Shown here piece by piece: positions 13,301 to 25,849 of a DNA stretch of 64,000 bases. The notes below the pieces were generated by a model. That model was not told where the DNA came from. It searched no databases and saw nothing but the letters and a program-made list of their open reading frames with translations. Source of the stretch: Lytechinus pictus (lineage: Eukaryota; Echinodermata; Echinoidea; Temnopleuroida; Toxopneustidae); NCBI RefSeq assembly GCF_037042905.1, contig NC_087249.1, forward strand, positions 56,450,401 to 56,514,400. Reading direction: 5' to 3'. The position numbers and the translations under genes were made by a program. The stretch's first letter is position 1. Each line of letters starts with the position of its first letter.

Positions 13301-15545
13301 ATGTTTGTATAATATGATTTGAATCTGTGTTTCTATTTGAATTATGTTATCTGTGGCTTTTTTCTATTCGGGAAAGGTTATCCAAAGGTTTGTTTCCATT
13401 CGGATAATTTTATCCGAAGCCGTGTTGCTATTCGGACAATGTTTTCCGAAGCTTTGATTCTGTTCGAAAAGTATCTCAAGCTGTGTTTCTAATGGGACAA
13501 TATTATCCAAAGCTGTGTTTTTTTTTTCAGATAATATTATCCGAAGCTTTGTTTCTTTTCGGATAATGTTGTCCGAAGCTGTGTTTCTATTCGGATAATG
13601 TTATCTGAAGCTGTGTTTCTATTCAGACAATATTATCCGAAGCTGTGATTCTAATCGGACAATATTATCAGAAGCTGTGTTTCTATTTGGATAATATTAT
13701 CTGAAGCTGTGTTTCTAGTATTCGGATAATATTATCCGAAGCTGTGTTTTGATTGGGATAATGTTATCTGAAGCTGTGTAATGTTTGTGTAATATGATTT
13801 GAATCTGTGTTTCTATTTGAATAATTTTTTCAGAAGCTTTTTTTTCTATTCGGATAATGTTATCCTAAGATGTGTATTTATTCGGACAACATTTCTATTC
13901 GGATAAGGTTATCCAAAGCTTTGTTTCTATACGGATAATTTTATCCCAAGCCGTGTTGCTATTCGGACAATGTTATCCGAAGTTTTGTTTCTGTTCGAAA
14001 GGTATCTGAAGCTGTGTTTCTAATGAGACAATATTATCCGAAGCTGTGTTTCTATTCAGATAGTATCAGAAGCTGTGTTTCTATTGGGATATTATTATCC
14101 GAAGCTGTGATTCTATTCGGACAATATTATCCGAAGCTGTGTTTCTATTTGGATAATATTATCTGAAGCTGTGTTTCTAGTATTCGGATAATATTATCTG
14201 AAGATGTGTTTTTATTGGGATAATGTTATCTTAAGCTGTGTAATGTTTGTATAATATGATTTGAATCTGTGTTTCTATTTGAATAATGTTTTCAGATGCT
14301 TTTTTTCTATTCGGTTAATGTTATCCTAAGATGTGTATCTGTTCTGATAATGGTATCTGAAGATATGTTTCTTTTCAGATAATATTATCCAAAGCTATGT
14401 TTCTATTCGGATAATATTATCCGAGGCTGTGTTTCTATTCGGATAATATCATCCGAAGCTGTGTTTCTATTTGAATATTATTATCCGAAGCTGTGTTTCT
14501 ATTCGGATAATATTGTCCGAAGCTGTTTTTCTATTCGGATAATATTTTCCAAAGCCATGTTTCTATTCGGATAATATTATCCGAAGCTGTGTTTTTATTG
14601 GGTTAATGTTATCTGAAGCTGTGTAATATTTGTGTAATATGATTTGAATCTGTGTTTCTATTTGAATAATGTTTTCAGAAGCTTTTTTTTCTATTCGGAT
14701 ATAATGTTATCCTAAGATGTGTATTTATTCGGACAACATTTCTATTCGGATAAGGTTATCCAAAGCTTTGTTTCCATACGGATAATTTTATCCGAAGCCG
14801 TGTTGCTATTCGGACAATGTTATCCGAAGCTTTGTTTCTGTTCGAAAAGTATCTGAAGCTGTGTTTCTAATGGGACAATATTATCCGAAGCTGTGTTTCT
14901 ATTCAGATAGTATCAGAAGCTGTGTTTCTATTGGGATATTATTATCCGAAGTTGTGATTCTATTCGGATAATGGTATCCGAAGCTGTGCTTCTTTTCAGA
15001 CAATATTATCCGAAGCTGTGATTCTATTCGGACAATATTATCCGAAGCTGTGTTTCTATTTGGATAATATTATCTGAAGCTGTGTTTCTAGTATTCGGAT
15101 AATATTATCCGAAGATGTGTTTTTATTGGGATAATGTTATCTGAAGCTGTGTAATGTTTGTATAATATGATTTGAATCTGTGTTTCTATTTGAATAATGT
15201 TTTCAGAAGCTCTTTTTCTATTCGGTTAATGTTATCCTAAGATGTGTATCTGTTCTGATAATGGTATCTGAAGATGTGTTTCTTTTCAGATATTATTATC
15301 CAAAGCTATGTTTCTATTCGGATAATATTATCCGAGGCTGTGTTTCTATTCGGATAATATCATCCGAAGCTGTGTTTCTATTTGAATATTATTATCCGAA
15401 GCTGTGTTTCTATTCGGATAATATTGTCCGAAGTTGTTTTTCTATTCGGATAATATTTTCCAAAGCCATGTTTCTATTCGGACAATGTTGTCCGTAGCTG
15501 TGTTACCATTCGCACAAAATTGTCCGAAGCTGTGTTTTACCTTTA
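4380..15545. repeat. 11-kb satellite: 32-bp palindromic-core monomers in 2.4-kb higher-order repeats
   Basis: The basic unit is about 32 bp: GAAGCTGTGTTTCTATT followed by the palindrome CGGATAATATTATCC(G). Hundreds of variant monomers occur, first scattered (4380-5000) and then dense. Variant monomers, for example one containing AATATGATTTGAATC, recur in a fixed order. A higher-order repeat is therefore visible: the landmark TTGCTATTCGGACAATGTT falls at about 5840, 8270, 10993 and 13425, giving offsets of about 2430, 2723 and 2432. The longer second interval is explained by an extra copy of about 290 bp near 9390-9680. Neighbouring blocks are nearly identical over kilobases; the last is more divergent. 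Long open frames here are by-products of the period (three monomers make 96 nt) and are not genes. Confidence 0.95.
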
Positions 15546-15549
15546 GATA

Positions 15550-15695
15550 ATATCAGCCGAATTAAAACATTTTATGTTATTCAAAGGTCGACCACTTTGT
15601 ACTATTTTATTTTTACATTGTGATGCTCTGCATAATGTTAATAAATAATCCCTTACCTTTTATTTCACATGCCTAAATTTCTTATTATTTTCCAG
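15550..15695. other. Unique junction DNA after the satellite
   Basis: The satellite ends at about 15545 and is followed by AT-rich sequence leading to the pyrimidine-rich acceptor at 15695. No feature of its own is seen. Confidence 0.4.
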
Positions 15696-18600
15696 TGTGA
15701 GAGTGTTATTAAGTTTGTTTGGATGGTCGTCAGATGTGAACAGGTATGAAAGGATATAATTAGAATGTAAAAAAGCAGAGAATAGTGAAAGAATATAGAT
15801 TGTGAGATTAATGGTACAAAATAATAAAAGATTGAATTGAAGTTAACACTGGCATAGTAGTGAAATATAAGAAAATGAGGTTGTTCTGAATGAGGTGAAT
15901 GGTCAACAAAGAAAGAATCGTTAGCAATGGTGCTTGAGAAAATAAGCCCTTTTTTAAGGGAAAATGCTGATGTAAATTGATAATGATGATGATGATAATA
16001 AATAATGCACAGAATTGTCATATCAATTCGATGCATTTATTTTTGCTATGGAAATTGTCATGTTTTTTACGATGAAATTGACAAGGTCAATAAAACTTCA
16101 ATTTTGGGCAAAAATGAACAAAAAATGACCATTTTGAAAAGATATATTGTTATAAATGGATGAATACTTTTCTAAAACCAGACAACTTTTTATAATAACT
16201 CTTGTATGTTAAAATTATGTCTCTGAAATCCAGATCAAGATAAGAAATGGTGTGTGAGGTAAATGAAAATAAGAAATTGCCGAAAAAGTGAAGGAAAATT
16301 AATTAATGCAAGCGCCGAGTTCACCTAGAAAGGTCATTTTTAAAAATCCAGTTCAATTTATCTTTATAAGTTCAATATGTAAAATTTTCTTTGCAGATCA
16401 TCTTCAACAATCCATACACATGGTTCAGCCGCCCAACATGCCCAAAGAGATCCGAAGAGTAGCACTGAAGCGTCAAGGTAATTATTCCGTTATTAAAAAG
16501 AAAAATATGTAGACCTGAACAAAATTTAAGAGTATTAATTCGTCCACGAAAAAAGTGATAAGCAAAAAATAAAAAATTATAAAAGATGTTTGTATACAAA
16601 AAAAAATTGACAACCAAAAAAGGGGGTTTTAACCAAATATTAAGGTTACTTCGTCCTCAAAAAATATTGACAAGCAAAAAAAAAACGTCTTCACTTTTAA
16701 AATGGGGAGGGGCACACTTTTGTTTAAACGGAATTTTTACATTATAAATTTTAATTGTGCATCTCAACATGGAGGGGACGGCACAGGCCGGCTGTTTTCC
16801 CCTGGATCCGCCAGTGGACCTGAAATTAACTTTCTAAGCAAAATAAAAATAAAAAGAGATAAAGGTCATTTTAAAAAATCCAGTTCAATTTATCTTTATA
16901 AGTTCAATATGTAAAATTTTCTTCGCAGATCATCTTCAACAATCTATACACATGGTTCAGCCGCCCAACATGCCCAAAGAGATCCGAAGAGTAGCACTGA
17001 AGCGTCAAGGTAATTATTCCGTTATTAAAAAGAAAAATATGTAGACCTGAACAAAATTTAAGAGTATTAATTCGTCCACGAAAAAAGTGATAAGCAAAAA
17101 ATAAAAAATTATAAAAGATGTTTGTATACAAAAAAAAATTGACAACCAAAAAAGGGGGTTTTAACCAAATATTAAGGTTACTTCGTCCTCAACAAATATT
17201 GACAAGCAAAAAAAAAACGTCTTCACTTTTAAAATGGGGAGGGGCACACTTTTGTTTAAACGGAATTTTTACATTATAAATTTTAATTGTGCATCTCAAC
17301 ATGGAGGGGACGGCACAGGCCGGCTGTTTTCCCCTGGATCCGCCAGTGGACCTGAAATTAACTTTCTAAGCAAAATAAAAATAAAAAGAGATAAAGGTCA
17401 TTTTAAAAAATCCAGTTCAATTTATCTTTATAAGTTCAATATGTAAAATTTTCTTTGCTGATCATCTTCAACAATCCATACACATGGTTCAGCCGCCCAA
17501 CATGCCCAAAGAGATCCGAAGAGTAGCACTGAAGCGTCAAGGTAATTATTCCGTTATTGAAAAGAAAAATATGTAGACCTGAACTTATATTTTCCAATGC
17601 ATTAGCCAAAGAATCGAACATATTGTTTTACTGAAATCTTTTTTTTGGGGATGGGGTTAAATGGCTATGCGCTTTTTTTGAAATATAATTTTTTATGTAT
17701 TGCCTAAGCATGATCGAGCTGATACTGAGCTAATTAAACAATAAATATTTTGGCTATTCTTAAGTGTTTTCTTTGTCAGTGTTGACATATGACAAATATT
17801 TTCATGCACTATAGTCATCAAATATTCAACTGATGTTAATTTCTACTCTAGTTCAATTTAATTGTTTCCCTTTTATTACAGCAGTCAATCCAACATTCTG
17901 GCTTCTTCGTTGTTAGCAACATCATCATCTTTCGCAGTAAGGTAATTATTACCAACATTCTCCATTAAGTGTTCATTCAAATTATCATGATTCGTATGCA
18001 GTAGAAAATCATTATTGTCATATCCCTCTTATAAACATTATCATCATGGTCGTTGTTATTATTATCATCACCATCACGGTTATCGTTATTATTATCATCA
18101 TCATCATTATTGTTACTATTATTATCATCACCATCATCATCATATTATTATTACTATTATTATTATTCCTACAACAAGAAACTGATCCACAATGTGCCGC
18201 ACTCAACCCAGGTGAGGTAAATGGGTACAGGTAGGAAGTAATTCCTTAAGAAGCTGTGTGCGCTATGAACGCCTAGCTTAGCCGGGTAATTATAGGAGCG
18301 CCTTGAGCACCTAACAAGGTGGATATGTGCGCAATATAAATACCCTATATTATTATTATTATATTATTTTTATCGTCATTATGACCTTACACATGCCTAT
18401 TTTGCATTTTTATCTACATTTCTAGAATAGGTATCCACAAGGAAAATTGCAAATCGTACTGCTAAAAAACATGTATCGCATAGGTACAGGTATTATGGTA
18501 TTGCATTTGTGACCTTAACAAGAGTAGTGGTCTATACTGATTGACTTGGGACAGGAGGCTTTATCCCACAGTAAATAAGTTAACTTTGGTGTCCCAATGG

Positions 18601-21600
18601 AACGGTTGATATTTCTTATTTTGTATTATCTATTCTAAAATATACTTATGTATTATTTGCCGAATAAATAGTAATAATAATAATAATAACAAATTTAATA
18701 ACACGAATTATCTTTACAGACCCATTTCCGGAGTTGAGACACCCCAGTGCCATACACCTGTTTCCAACACAGCCTCTATCCCTATTGACCTGACAAGTGA
18801 CATTGAAGCTTCAAGGTATGAAACGTTTAAATTTAGATCATGGTCACATGACAAAGTTGACAAAATTGAATCCATGTTTTATTAATACCGTACGCAATCA
18901 TCATTCTCTGAATACCATGGCGGCACCGTGGTGGGGGGAGGGGCGCATTTCCCCACCCCCCCCCCACATCCACCAGAAATTTTGTAAACCAAAAAATCAA
19001 AAACGTGTATTAAATGTTGTTTCTGTCCGCTTCTGCATGCTCCACACAAAATGTTCTTTTGCCCCCTATCAAAAAATCCTGGTGCCATTACTGACCGTAT
19101 ACAAGTATTTCTTCCCCACCTTAATAAATATTTTATAATTATGACAATTCAAAATTACATTTTAAATACGCCAGGCTCTTCAAGGGTATACTTTTTTCAT
19201 GGTTATTTGCTTGGCCCATGGGCGGAAATTACAGGGGGACGCGTCCCCCTATCCAAAATAGTAAGGGGGACACAATATCTAGTGTCGCCTACTATTTTTG
19301 GTCTTTTATGGTGGAATCAAAGAAATGCATCATTTCCCCACCCCCCCCCCTCCCACATCCACCAGAAATTGTGTAAACCGAAAAACCAAAAACGTGTATT
19401 AAATCTTGTTTCTATCCGCTTCTGCATGCTCCACACAAAATGTTCTTTTGCCCCCTATCAAAATATCATGGTGCCGTTACTGACCGTATACAAGTATTTC
19501 TTCCCCACCTTAATAAATATTTTATAATTATGACAATTCAAAAGTACACTTTAAATACACCAGGCTCTTTAAGGGTATACTTTTTTCATGGTTATTTGCT
19601 TGGCCCATGGGCGGAAATTACAGGGGGACGCGTCCCCCTATCCAAAATAGTAAGGGGACACAATATTTAGTGTCCCCTACTATTTTTGGTCTTTTATGAT
19701 GGAATTAAAGAAATGCATCATTCAATATCGAAATAAAACATGTATTTCGAACGAAATGAACTTACTTTTGGGGGTAATAACCATTTTTTTTTTGCTTGTC
19801 AAATTTATTTTGGGGTGACAACCTTTAATTATTATTTTTGGGCTTGTCAAATTTTCCAGCCCCTGGTCCCCCCGGCTACCTTTGGTGAAAGATTTCCGTC
19901 CTTGGCCTGACCTATGTATTATGTATTGGTATATCTTGTTTCTTCATTACAACAACCATCCTTCCAGCAGTTCTCGACCATATGCATCATCTTCATATCT
20001 CTCTTGTCCTAGGTAAATACCACATGAAATATTATAATTGTTTCAATTATCTGTATTTATTCATGAATGTAATTATTCAATATATATAATTGTGTTTTTC
20101 CCCAGGGATTGCTTAGATTGTTTATTCCCCATGCTCCGGCCTCCATTTCGAAACAAACAATTGATATCTATGATTTTTATATGGAGTCTAAACCAAAAGA
20201 TGAAGTTTCTCTGTGAAAATGCAATTAACGACAGTTTACGAATGACCGTATGAAAAACTCTAAGATATATCTATGATATTATTGATATTTGATTTGGATC
20301 TTGTTAATTTCAATATATTATAATATAGTATTTTTTTTTATGCTATCGACCAATAAATCAAATTCAAAGTTCATTATTCACTCAAGTTGAAATAGAGGTA
20401 TAAAAACTGAATTAACTCTTTTATCCGGAAACAAATGACGACGTAATGCTCGAGGATTGTGAAATGTTACATTCATTTATATATCTATGTTAAACATTAT
20501 CAACGTATATCGGAACTGTATTATAGAGTATCATTAGTAGTTATAACAATACCAATAATGGATTTATAAATCCTTTTGTTGTTATTTTTGCTTTGCAAGA
20601 ATGACTGGCATCAGTGTCGTATGGCATGGGGGGGGGGGGCACCAGCAAAAAATTTGAAATGCGCTCATTTGCCAGGTATACTGACCTGTAATAGAGGCGT
20701 TTTAAGGACAGTACAATCTAAAATACATCTGCACATGAAGCACTTATAGTCATTGTAATCATGATTAACATTTTTATATTCAGATCAGAAAAGGGGACAT
20801 TTTAAGGACTGATTTTAGGAATTCATTAAGAGCAGACATATCTCACTAACCCACTAATGCGAACGTAAGCATGGACGGGAAATGATTTACATTAATACCT
20901 TAAAATGGGGCAATCACTTTAAGTAGTCATGAAAAAAGAAGCATATGTCTCAAAAGAAAACAATAACTCGCCACTGACTGTCATATTATACTTTGCTTCG
21001 TTACAGATCAGCATCATTGTCAAAAGAAGTCGTTGATGAATGTGATAAGCCAGGAGACGAAACAGATGACTTCCCCAAAACAAGGTATTAAATTGCAAAT
21101 ATTATCAACCTAATTTTTTGATAAAGCATGCATATTTTTGTCATTTCTGTCTTTGGTGGGCTACTTTGACCATCAATAGGAGAGATGAAACTTAAACTGG
21201 TAATAAACAGGAATGATAATTGATAGAATGGAGGTTATTATTTTAGAGAAGTATTTCTCTGGTCATTTATCATTGAAACATAGGCCTATATATAAATGAA
21301 GATAAGATAATTAAAATTAAGAGTGGAAAGAAGTGTCATTTGCCATTTGCAATGTCATTCATAAGGACAAAGGAACTTCTTATATAAATGTATTATCAAC
21401 ATGTTCAAATTTCATTTGAGGGTAACCATCCTTTTGTTTCTCTTGTAAAGCAATCAGTCTTCAAGCGTTGGAAGACCATTTGCACCGTCCCTGTCTTATA
21501 CATGGTAATTATTGCTCATGTTTCTACTTTGCAAATTTGCCATTAAAGATCAATCCATGTTTTAAACTTACAAAGAAAAATCAGGCAAAGCAATGAAATC

Positions 21601-22496
21601 AGGTGGATAAAAGTTCTCTGTATTACGGCGCAATGTAAAGTTGTCCATCACAATACATATATATTTTTTAGAATGATTTAGAATTTTGAAAATTATGCTT
21701 TATTCATGTCCTTTTTGCCAACCTACTCTTCTAATTATATTATCTCTGAATATTTCAAATAATTTTGAATTTGGGGGGGGGGGGGGGGGGGAGTCTGCCC
21801 CCTGACGAGCCACAACCCATGCAAAGGACGTATCCCTGCCCCCCCCCTGATGAGCTTGAAAGACCTTATTTGCCCCCCCCCCTGACGAGCTTGAAAGACC
21901 ATGATCACTCTTATCAATGGGAATAATACCTGAAATAATTCAAAGCATAATCAATTCAATATGATAACAGACAACAATTTAATATATTATTTTGTCACAT
22001 TTTCCACTCATTAATAACCACAATCTACATTATTGTTTAACTATGATTAAATAGATTATGACTGTTAAAACTATTTTTGTGCGAGTCAAGTGATATGCAT
22101 GTAAAAACTAATTTGTTGAAATTCAAATACATCATACTATCATGGAATACCATTAATCTTAATTAAATAATTTTTTTATTTTGGTCAATAATTTTTTACA
22201 GCAATGCATCACCTCGAAAGAGGAACTTGGAAAATCGTCGCCAAGGCACCAAGAGAGCTCGTGTGACAACAGAGGAAGCCATTCTAGAGCTGGACAAAAA
22301 AGAGCACGAGCTCAGAATGAGGCTTATCCTCAAAGAGCACGAAATCAAAATGAAGTTGATCAACGCTGAATATGAAAATAAAATGAAAATTGCCAATGCT
22401 GAACATGCTATCAAGATGGACATTTTTTCTTTACAGAAATGTACTGAAGCAGCAAAGAACAGAGAAGCCCTTGGCTACCCTAATTTCGAGGATTAA
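15696..22496 (+). CDS. Multi-exon gene of phase-2 mini-exons with a C-terminal coiled coil; possible Harbinger partner
   Basis: Exons supported by acceptor, donor and frame are 15696-15743, 16397-16477, 16929-17009, 17461-17541 (acceptor lost), 17882-17941, 18720-18815, 19968-20012, 21007-21084, 21451-21504 and 22202-22496 (TAA). Every internal exon is 1 + 3n + 2 nt, so all introns are phase 2 and any exon can be skipped or duplicated without breaking the frame. Most exons encode Ser/Thr/Pro-rich, probably disordered sequence. The last begins with basic residues (PRKRNLENRRQGTKRAR) and continues as a long charged helix with repeats like EHELRMRLILKEHEIKMKL, a likely coiled coil. The 5' end is missing and may lie before the satellite or outside the window. 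The gene faces a Harbinger transposase tail to tail. Harbinger elements encode a second, Myb-like protein with a charged C-terminal helix, so that role is possible, but no Myb/SANT domain is visible. A host gene is the alternative. Confidence 0.65.
16331..17583 (+). repeat. 532-bp tandem repeat carrying one exon, 2.4 copies
   Basis: Three successive copies start at about 16331, 16863 and 17395, and the third stops after about 190 bp. The 81-nt exon begins at 16397, 16929 and 17461, exactly 532 bp apart each time. Copies are nearly identical in intron as well as exon, so the duplication is recent or homogenised. Copy 1 has the acceptor CTTTGCAG, copy 2 CTTCGCAG and copy 3 CTTTGCTG, so the AG is lost in the third. 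All three keep the donor AAG/GTAATT. Confidence 0.9.
18030..18178. repeat. Imperfect (ATT/ATC)n microsatellite
   Basis: Nearly pure ATT, ATC and GTT triplets over about 150 bp. It directly precedes a truncated SINE and lies in an intron of the plus-strand gene. Confidence 0.9.
18165..18365 (+). mobile_element. 5'-truncated tRNA-derived SINE
   Basis: From about AACAAGAAACTGATCCAC to the (ATT)n tail this matches the 3' body of the full SINE at 59510-59785, including CTTAGCCGGGTAAT and GAGCGCCTTGAGCACC. The tRNA-like head with A and B boxes is missing. It sits in an intron, sense to the surrounding gene. Confidence 0.85.
18940..19720 (+). repeat. 389-bp tandem duplication in an intron
   Basis: Two copies are offset by 389 bp; for example ACATCCACCAGAAATT occurs at about 18966 and 19355. 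They differ by a few substitutions and a poly(C) length change. Each copy contains GGGCGGAAATTACAGG followed by a GGGGGACGCGTCCCCC palindrome. Open frames across the copies follow from the duplication and show no protein family. Confidence 0.85.
19598..19911. mobile_element. Possible short TIR element (MITE)
   Basis: The left end GGCCCATGGGCGGAAAT is an approximate reverse complement of the right end ATTTCCGTCCTTGGCC. The interior carries the GGGGGACGCGTCCCCC palindrome. No target duplication was identified, so boundaries are provisional. Confidence 0.35.
20020..21000. other. Intron; possible alternative terminal exon, otherwise non-coding
   Basis: A strong acceptor, TGTTTTTCCCCAG (ends at about 20105), is followed by an open stretch in the phase of the gene, ending in a TGA at about 20253. 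It has no recognisable composition and may be an alternative 3' exon or chance. A poly(G) tract lies at about 20630. The rest is AT-rich. Confidence 0.3.
21770..21905. repeat. Poly(G)/poly(C) tracts with a short tandem duplication
   Basis: An uninterrupted run of about 18 G at about 21773 is followed by three C-rich tracts. CCTGACGAGC or CCTGATGAGC follows each tract, and GCTTGAAAGACC occurs twice. It lies in the last intron of the plus-strand gene. Confidence 0.8.
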
Positions 22497-22561
22497 GAAT
22501 TGAAATGATCAATTATGGTCTATCCATTGCATGTACACATATTCTGTTAATAATTGAATTT

Positions 22562-22567
22562 AATAAA
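22562..22567 (+). terminator. Polyadenylation signal AATAAA of the plus-strand gene
   Basis: AATAAA occurs 66 bp after the TAA stop, a normal spacing for a short animal 3' UTR. This supports 22202-22496 as the terminal exon. Confidence 0.6.
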
Positions 22568-22569
22568 AA

Positions 22570-25380
22570 ATTATTGATGTGGTTGGGAGAATTCATTTGA
22601 ATATTTATATCATAAAAACTGTATATAGACATTATCTATACATAAATTAGGAATTACGTTGTAATGGACGACAATGTACTAGAAAGACTGAGAAAAACAA
22701 ATATAGTATACAGTACATGACTCATTATCAATATTCATGAAAACTAGGGCAACAAAGTTTAAAATGTCCAGCTCGGATGTCAGATATGGGTAATTATATT
22801 TCATATTTATGTTATTAATGTACATATATTCTTCACTCTCTATGATGATTAAGTATTTATTGAATATTGATATATGACTTCGGCATTATCAATTGAAAAA
22901 TACACGAAGAGCATGACAGTAAGAACGTGAGTATTTATTTTTTAAAGTAAACCTAGTTAGAAGGATTTGGTATTTGTCTAACTTAAAGAAATACAATGGA
23001 ATTATAAGATTTTGTATATATGTTCATATATCAAACACAAGTATCGAAAGACTCACTTAAACAAAGTCTTCTTAATATCTAAGAATTGGACCACGACAAT
23101 GTACACAATGTCAGTTGTTGGGATGTTAGACGTAGAAATATAAGATATCAATAAATAAACGTTATGTTTCTTGAAAAATGAATATATGCTGTGATATATT
23201 CAATAAAAATGTATATAAATCACAGAAATATTACACCATGTGCCATTAGAATTATAATGTTCATTGAAATAAAACACATGTGATATGTTTCTTTCAATTC
23301 ATATTCCAATGCCTTACATGTATATATCCGACAATGGAAAGGCCATCAATTCAATTTGATGAGAGAAGTAAATGAATGGATAGTTTGCAAATAAACTGCA
23401 TTTCCTGAAATTGCAATCACTCAATTAAATATTGTTCTGTATCATTATTTTATTGTATGGCAACAATAAGATACACATTGCACAATATTTATCCATTCAA
23501 TAACTGTAGGCCCAGTAGATGCATTATCAGAGGTTATTGTTGTTGACAGAAAAAGAAAAATCATTGGAAACCAACTTCTGCAATTGGGGCATAAAACGAG
23601 TTGACATTATTTCTAAATACAAAACAAGAACATTATTGCCTGCAGCAGAGTCTCAAAGAGTGCTGTAATTTCACAGGACACTTCTTACCAGCATTCACAA
23701 TTAATCTGTTTCATAATGCAATAAGTGATTTATTCTCTTGAAATGACATGAAGAATCGTCTCAATTTTCTCATCAATAACATATAAAGTGGCATTTTACA
23801 TATATAATACCAGGAAGTGATTTTTTTTGTGTTTTTTTTTTCATAGAGTCTGCAGCAAAAAGATTCACACGGCAAAAAACACATTCATCAATAAAAGATG
23901 AGTACTTTCTGAATTAATGAAAATGGGAATGTGGGATTATGAAGCTTACACATTTTCCAGTTAATACCACAATTTACAGAATGATTCTTTTTATCAAAAA
24001 TATTTTAAGACAGAAATTAGAATCCATTTGAATTGTACGGGATGAAGCAATTGACTTCATCAACATGCTTGTTGAAATGAGAAGGAACACAGTGAACAAT
24101 AAAAAACAAGGTAAACAGGAGTAAATTACAAAGAGGTACTTGCAATGTAGACATGGCATTAACGTTCCAATCATTTGTTGTTAAGAGTCATCAGGGATGG
24201 TTCAAGCGATACTGCAGGCCAAAAATAATTATTTTTAAAGAAATAAGAGTAAAAATTAACAGAGCAAAACTCTGAAAGTTTTATCAAAATCTGATAAAAC
24301 AAAATAAGTTATTGAATTCTAAAGTTTGACAACATTTTGCAAAAACATTTAAAATGTCATAACTTTATTTGTTGTCCAAATTTAATGAAATTTCCAGTGT
24401 TTTGTTTGTCTGATTTTACTTTATCTGTTCAAATCATACTGTTTTCAGCCTGGAGTATCCCTTTTAATCCCAACACAAGAAGGAAGATCAAATCCAGAAG
24501 TTTTCCAACATTGAGTGAAGAAGTTGAAGCTACTTGACAAATAATTCTAAGAGTAATGCAGGTAACCTGATGTGCTGGGTGCATCGATGAAAAATGTTTA
24601 CATTAGGAGTGAGTGATGGGAAACCATTCCAATCAAGTGTAATTGTTGATTGAAAAAAAAAAGAGTTTCATGCAGCTAACCTTACATCCTTAGTTACATT
24701 CACTGGTAGTACAAATATTTTTTTAAAGTAATTAACCATCCTGACTACACTCAACAATAACTCCAAAATAAAGATTTTCTGAATATTTTTCTAAAACTTG
24801 TCACATCCCAAATTGAGAAATAATTTCAATTGAATGAAAATTCTAACTTGTGTAAAATAATTTTCAAACAGCACAAGAATATGTAAATTTTGCCATAGAG
24901 TAACTGATATAATAGAACTGTGACAGCTTGCATGAAATGCTATTGAATAGAAAATCAATAATTCTCTATTAATATTGTAATTCTTAAGTGGCTAGTAATG
25001 ACAGTAGTAGCTTTTACTAGGACGTAATGGCAGAGGTATAAAATATTACAGAATGTATATGATGTTTTAAAACATAAAATTCAGTTGCGGTTATGATGTC
25101 AAGATGGTTAAAAAAGAATTCAATAAAATGACAACCGAGGATTTGTAAACTGGCCATCTTCATTGTATTATATTTCATCTGAGATTTAATTTAGGGTATT
25201 ATTATCTTGTTAGGTGCTCTCTATTACCCCGGTAAGGCTCGGCTGCTGATTCTGATGCTCACACCTTTTTCGTGTATTTAAGAACATAATTAAAAATATA
25301 AATGTAGTTGCATAAGACTCTTGTTTGCTGGAATGATTACAAGTACCTTGACAGCATCAGCATTCACAGATTTTCTCTGA
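22570..25380. other. AT-rich region between the two convergent genes
   Basis: No gene is supported. Short open frames at about 23974-24174 and 24337-24537 show no family resemblance. About 24190-24470 reads like a dispersed non-autonomous repeat, with GGATGGTTCAAGCGATACTG near one end and CAGCCTGGAGTATCCC near the other, but the ends do not match well enough to call. Confidence 0.4.
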
Positions 25381-25849
25381 AGTGACTGAAAAAACAGCAA
25401 GGGCTTCAGCAGATTGTTCTGAGTGGTTACCTGGATTAGCGGGTGAAGTGATCCTCAATGATCTGTTCTCTCCTGAGCCTACCAGCGACTGCATCGCGGT
25501 GGCCAGGAGGAAGGTGATCCAGTGGCATATCATTATCAGGCTCAGGTCCTTGAAATTCTTCCTCGCGCCACTCCAAAGATATATTCCAAAGGACCGAGCA
25601 CGCCACTATAACTATGAATGCAGTGTCCACCTTCACACGCGAATCATTGAGGCAAGGGAATCTCCTTTTCCAACGGCCAAAGGTGCGCTCAATAACACAG
25701 CGGCCTCTCTTGTGGGCATGATTGTAGCGCATCTCTGGCCGTTGGAGAGGGTTTTGGAGGGGAGTCATCAAAAAGGGGAGGCACGCGTACCTGCAAAATT
25801 ATGAGAAAGAAACAAAATAATAATTGAACATAGATAATATTGAACAAAA

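Noticed and set aside
4380..15545. CRISPR-like array
   Set aside because: Repeats are contiguous variants with no unique spacers, in a eukaryotic window with introns and LINEs.
15665..16036. 123-codon minus-strand frame
   Set aside because: Its composition is that of low-complexity AT-rich DNA with a His run from an ATG microsatellite, and it overlaps a well-supported plus-strand exon. No domain.
18797..19670. Overlapping plus-strand frames with repeated CSFAPYQKI and VPLSKIVRG segments
   Set aside because: They are read-through of the 389-bp tandem duplication and cross a valid exon donor at 18815. No family similarity.
25382..25804. Plus-strand 140-codon frame opposite the transposase
   Set aside because: It is the antisense shadow of the last transposase exon, whose ERTFG and WKRRFPCL motifs are unambiguous on the minus strand.
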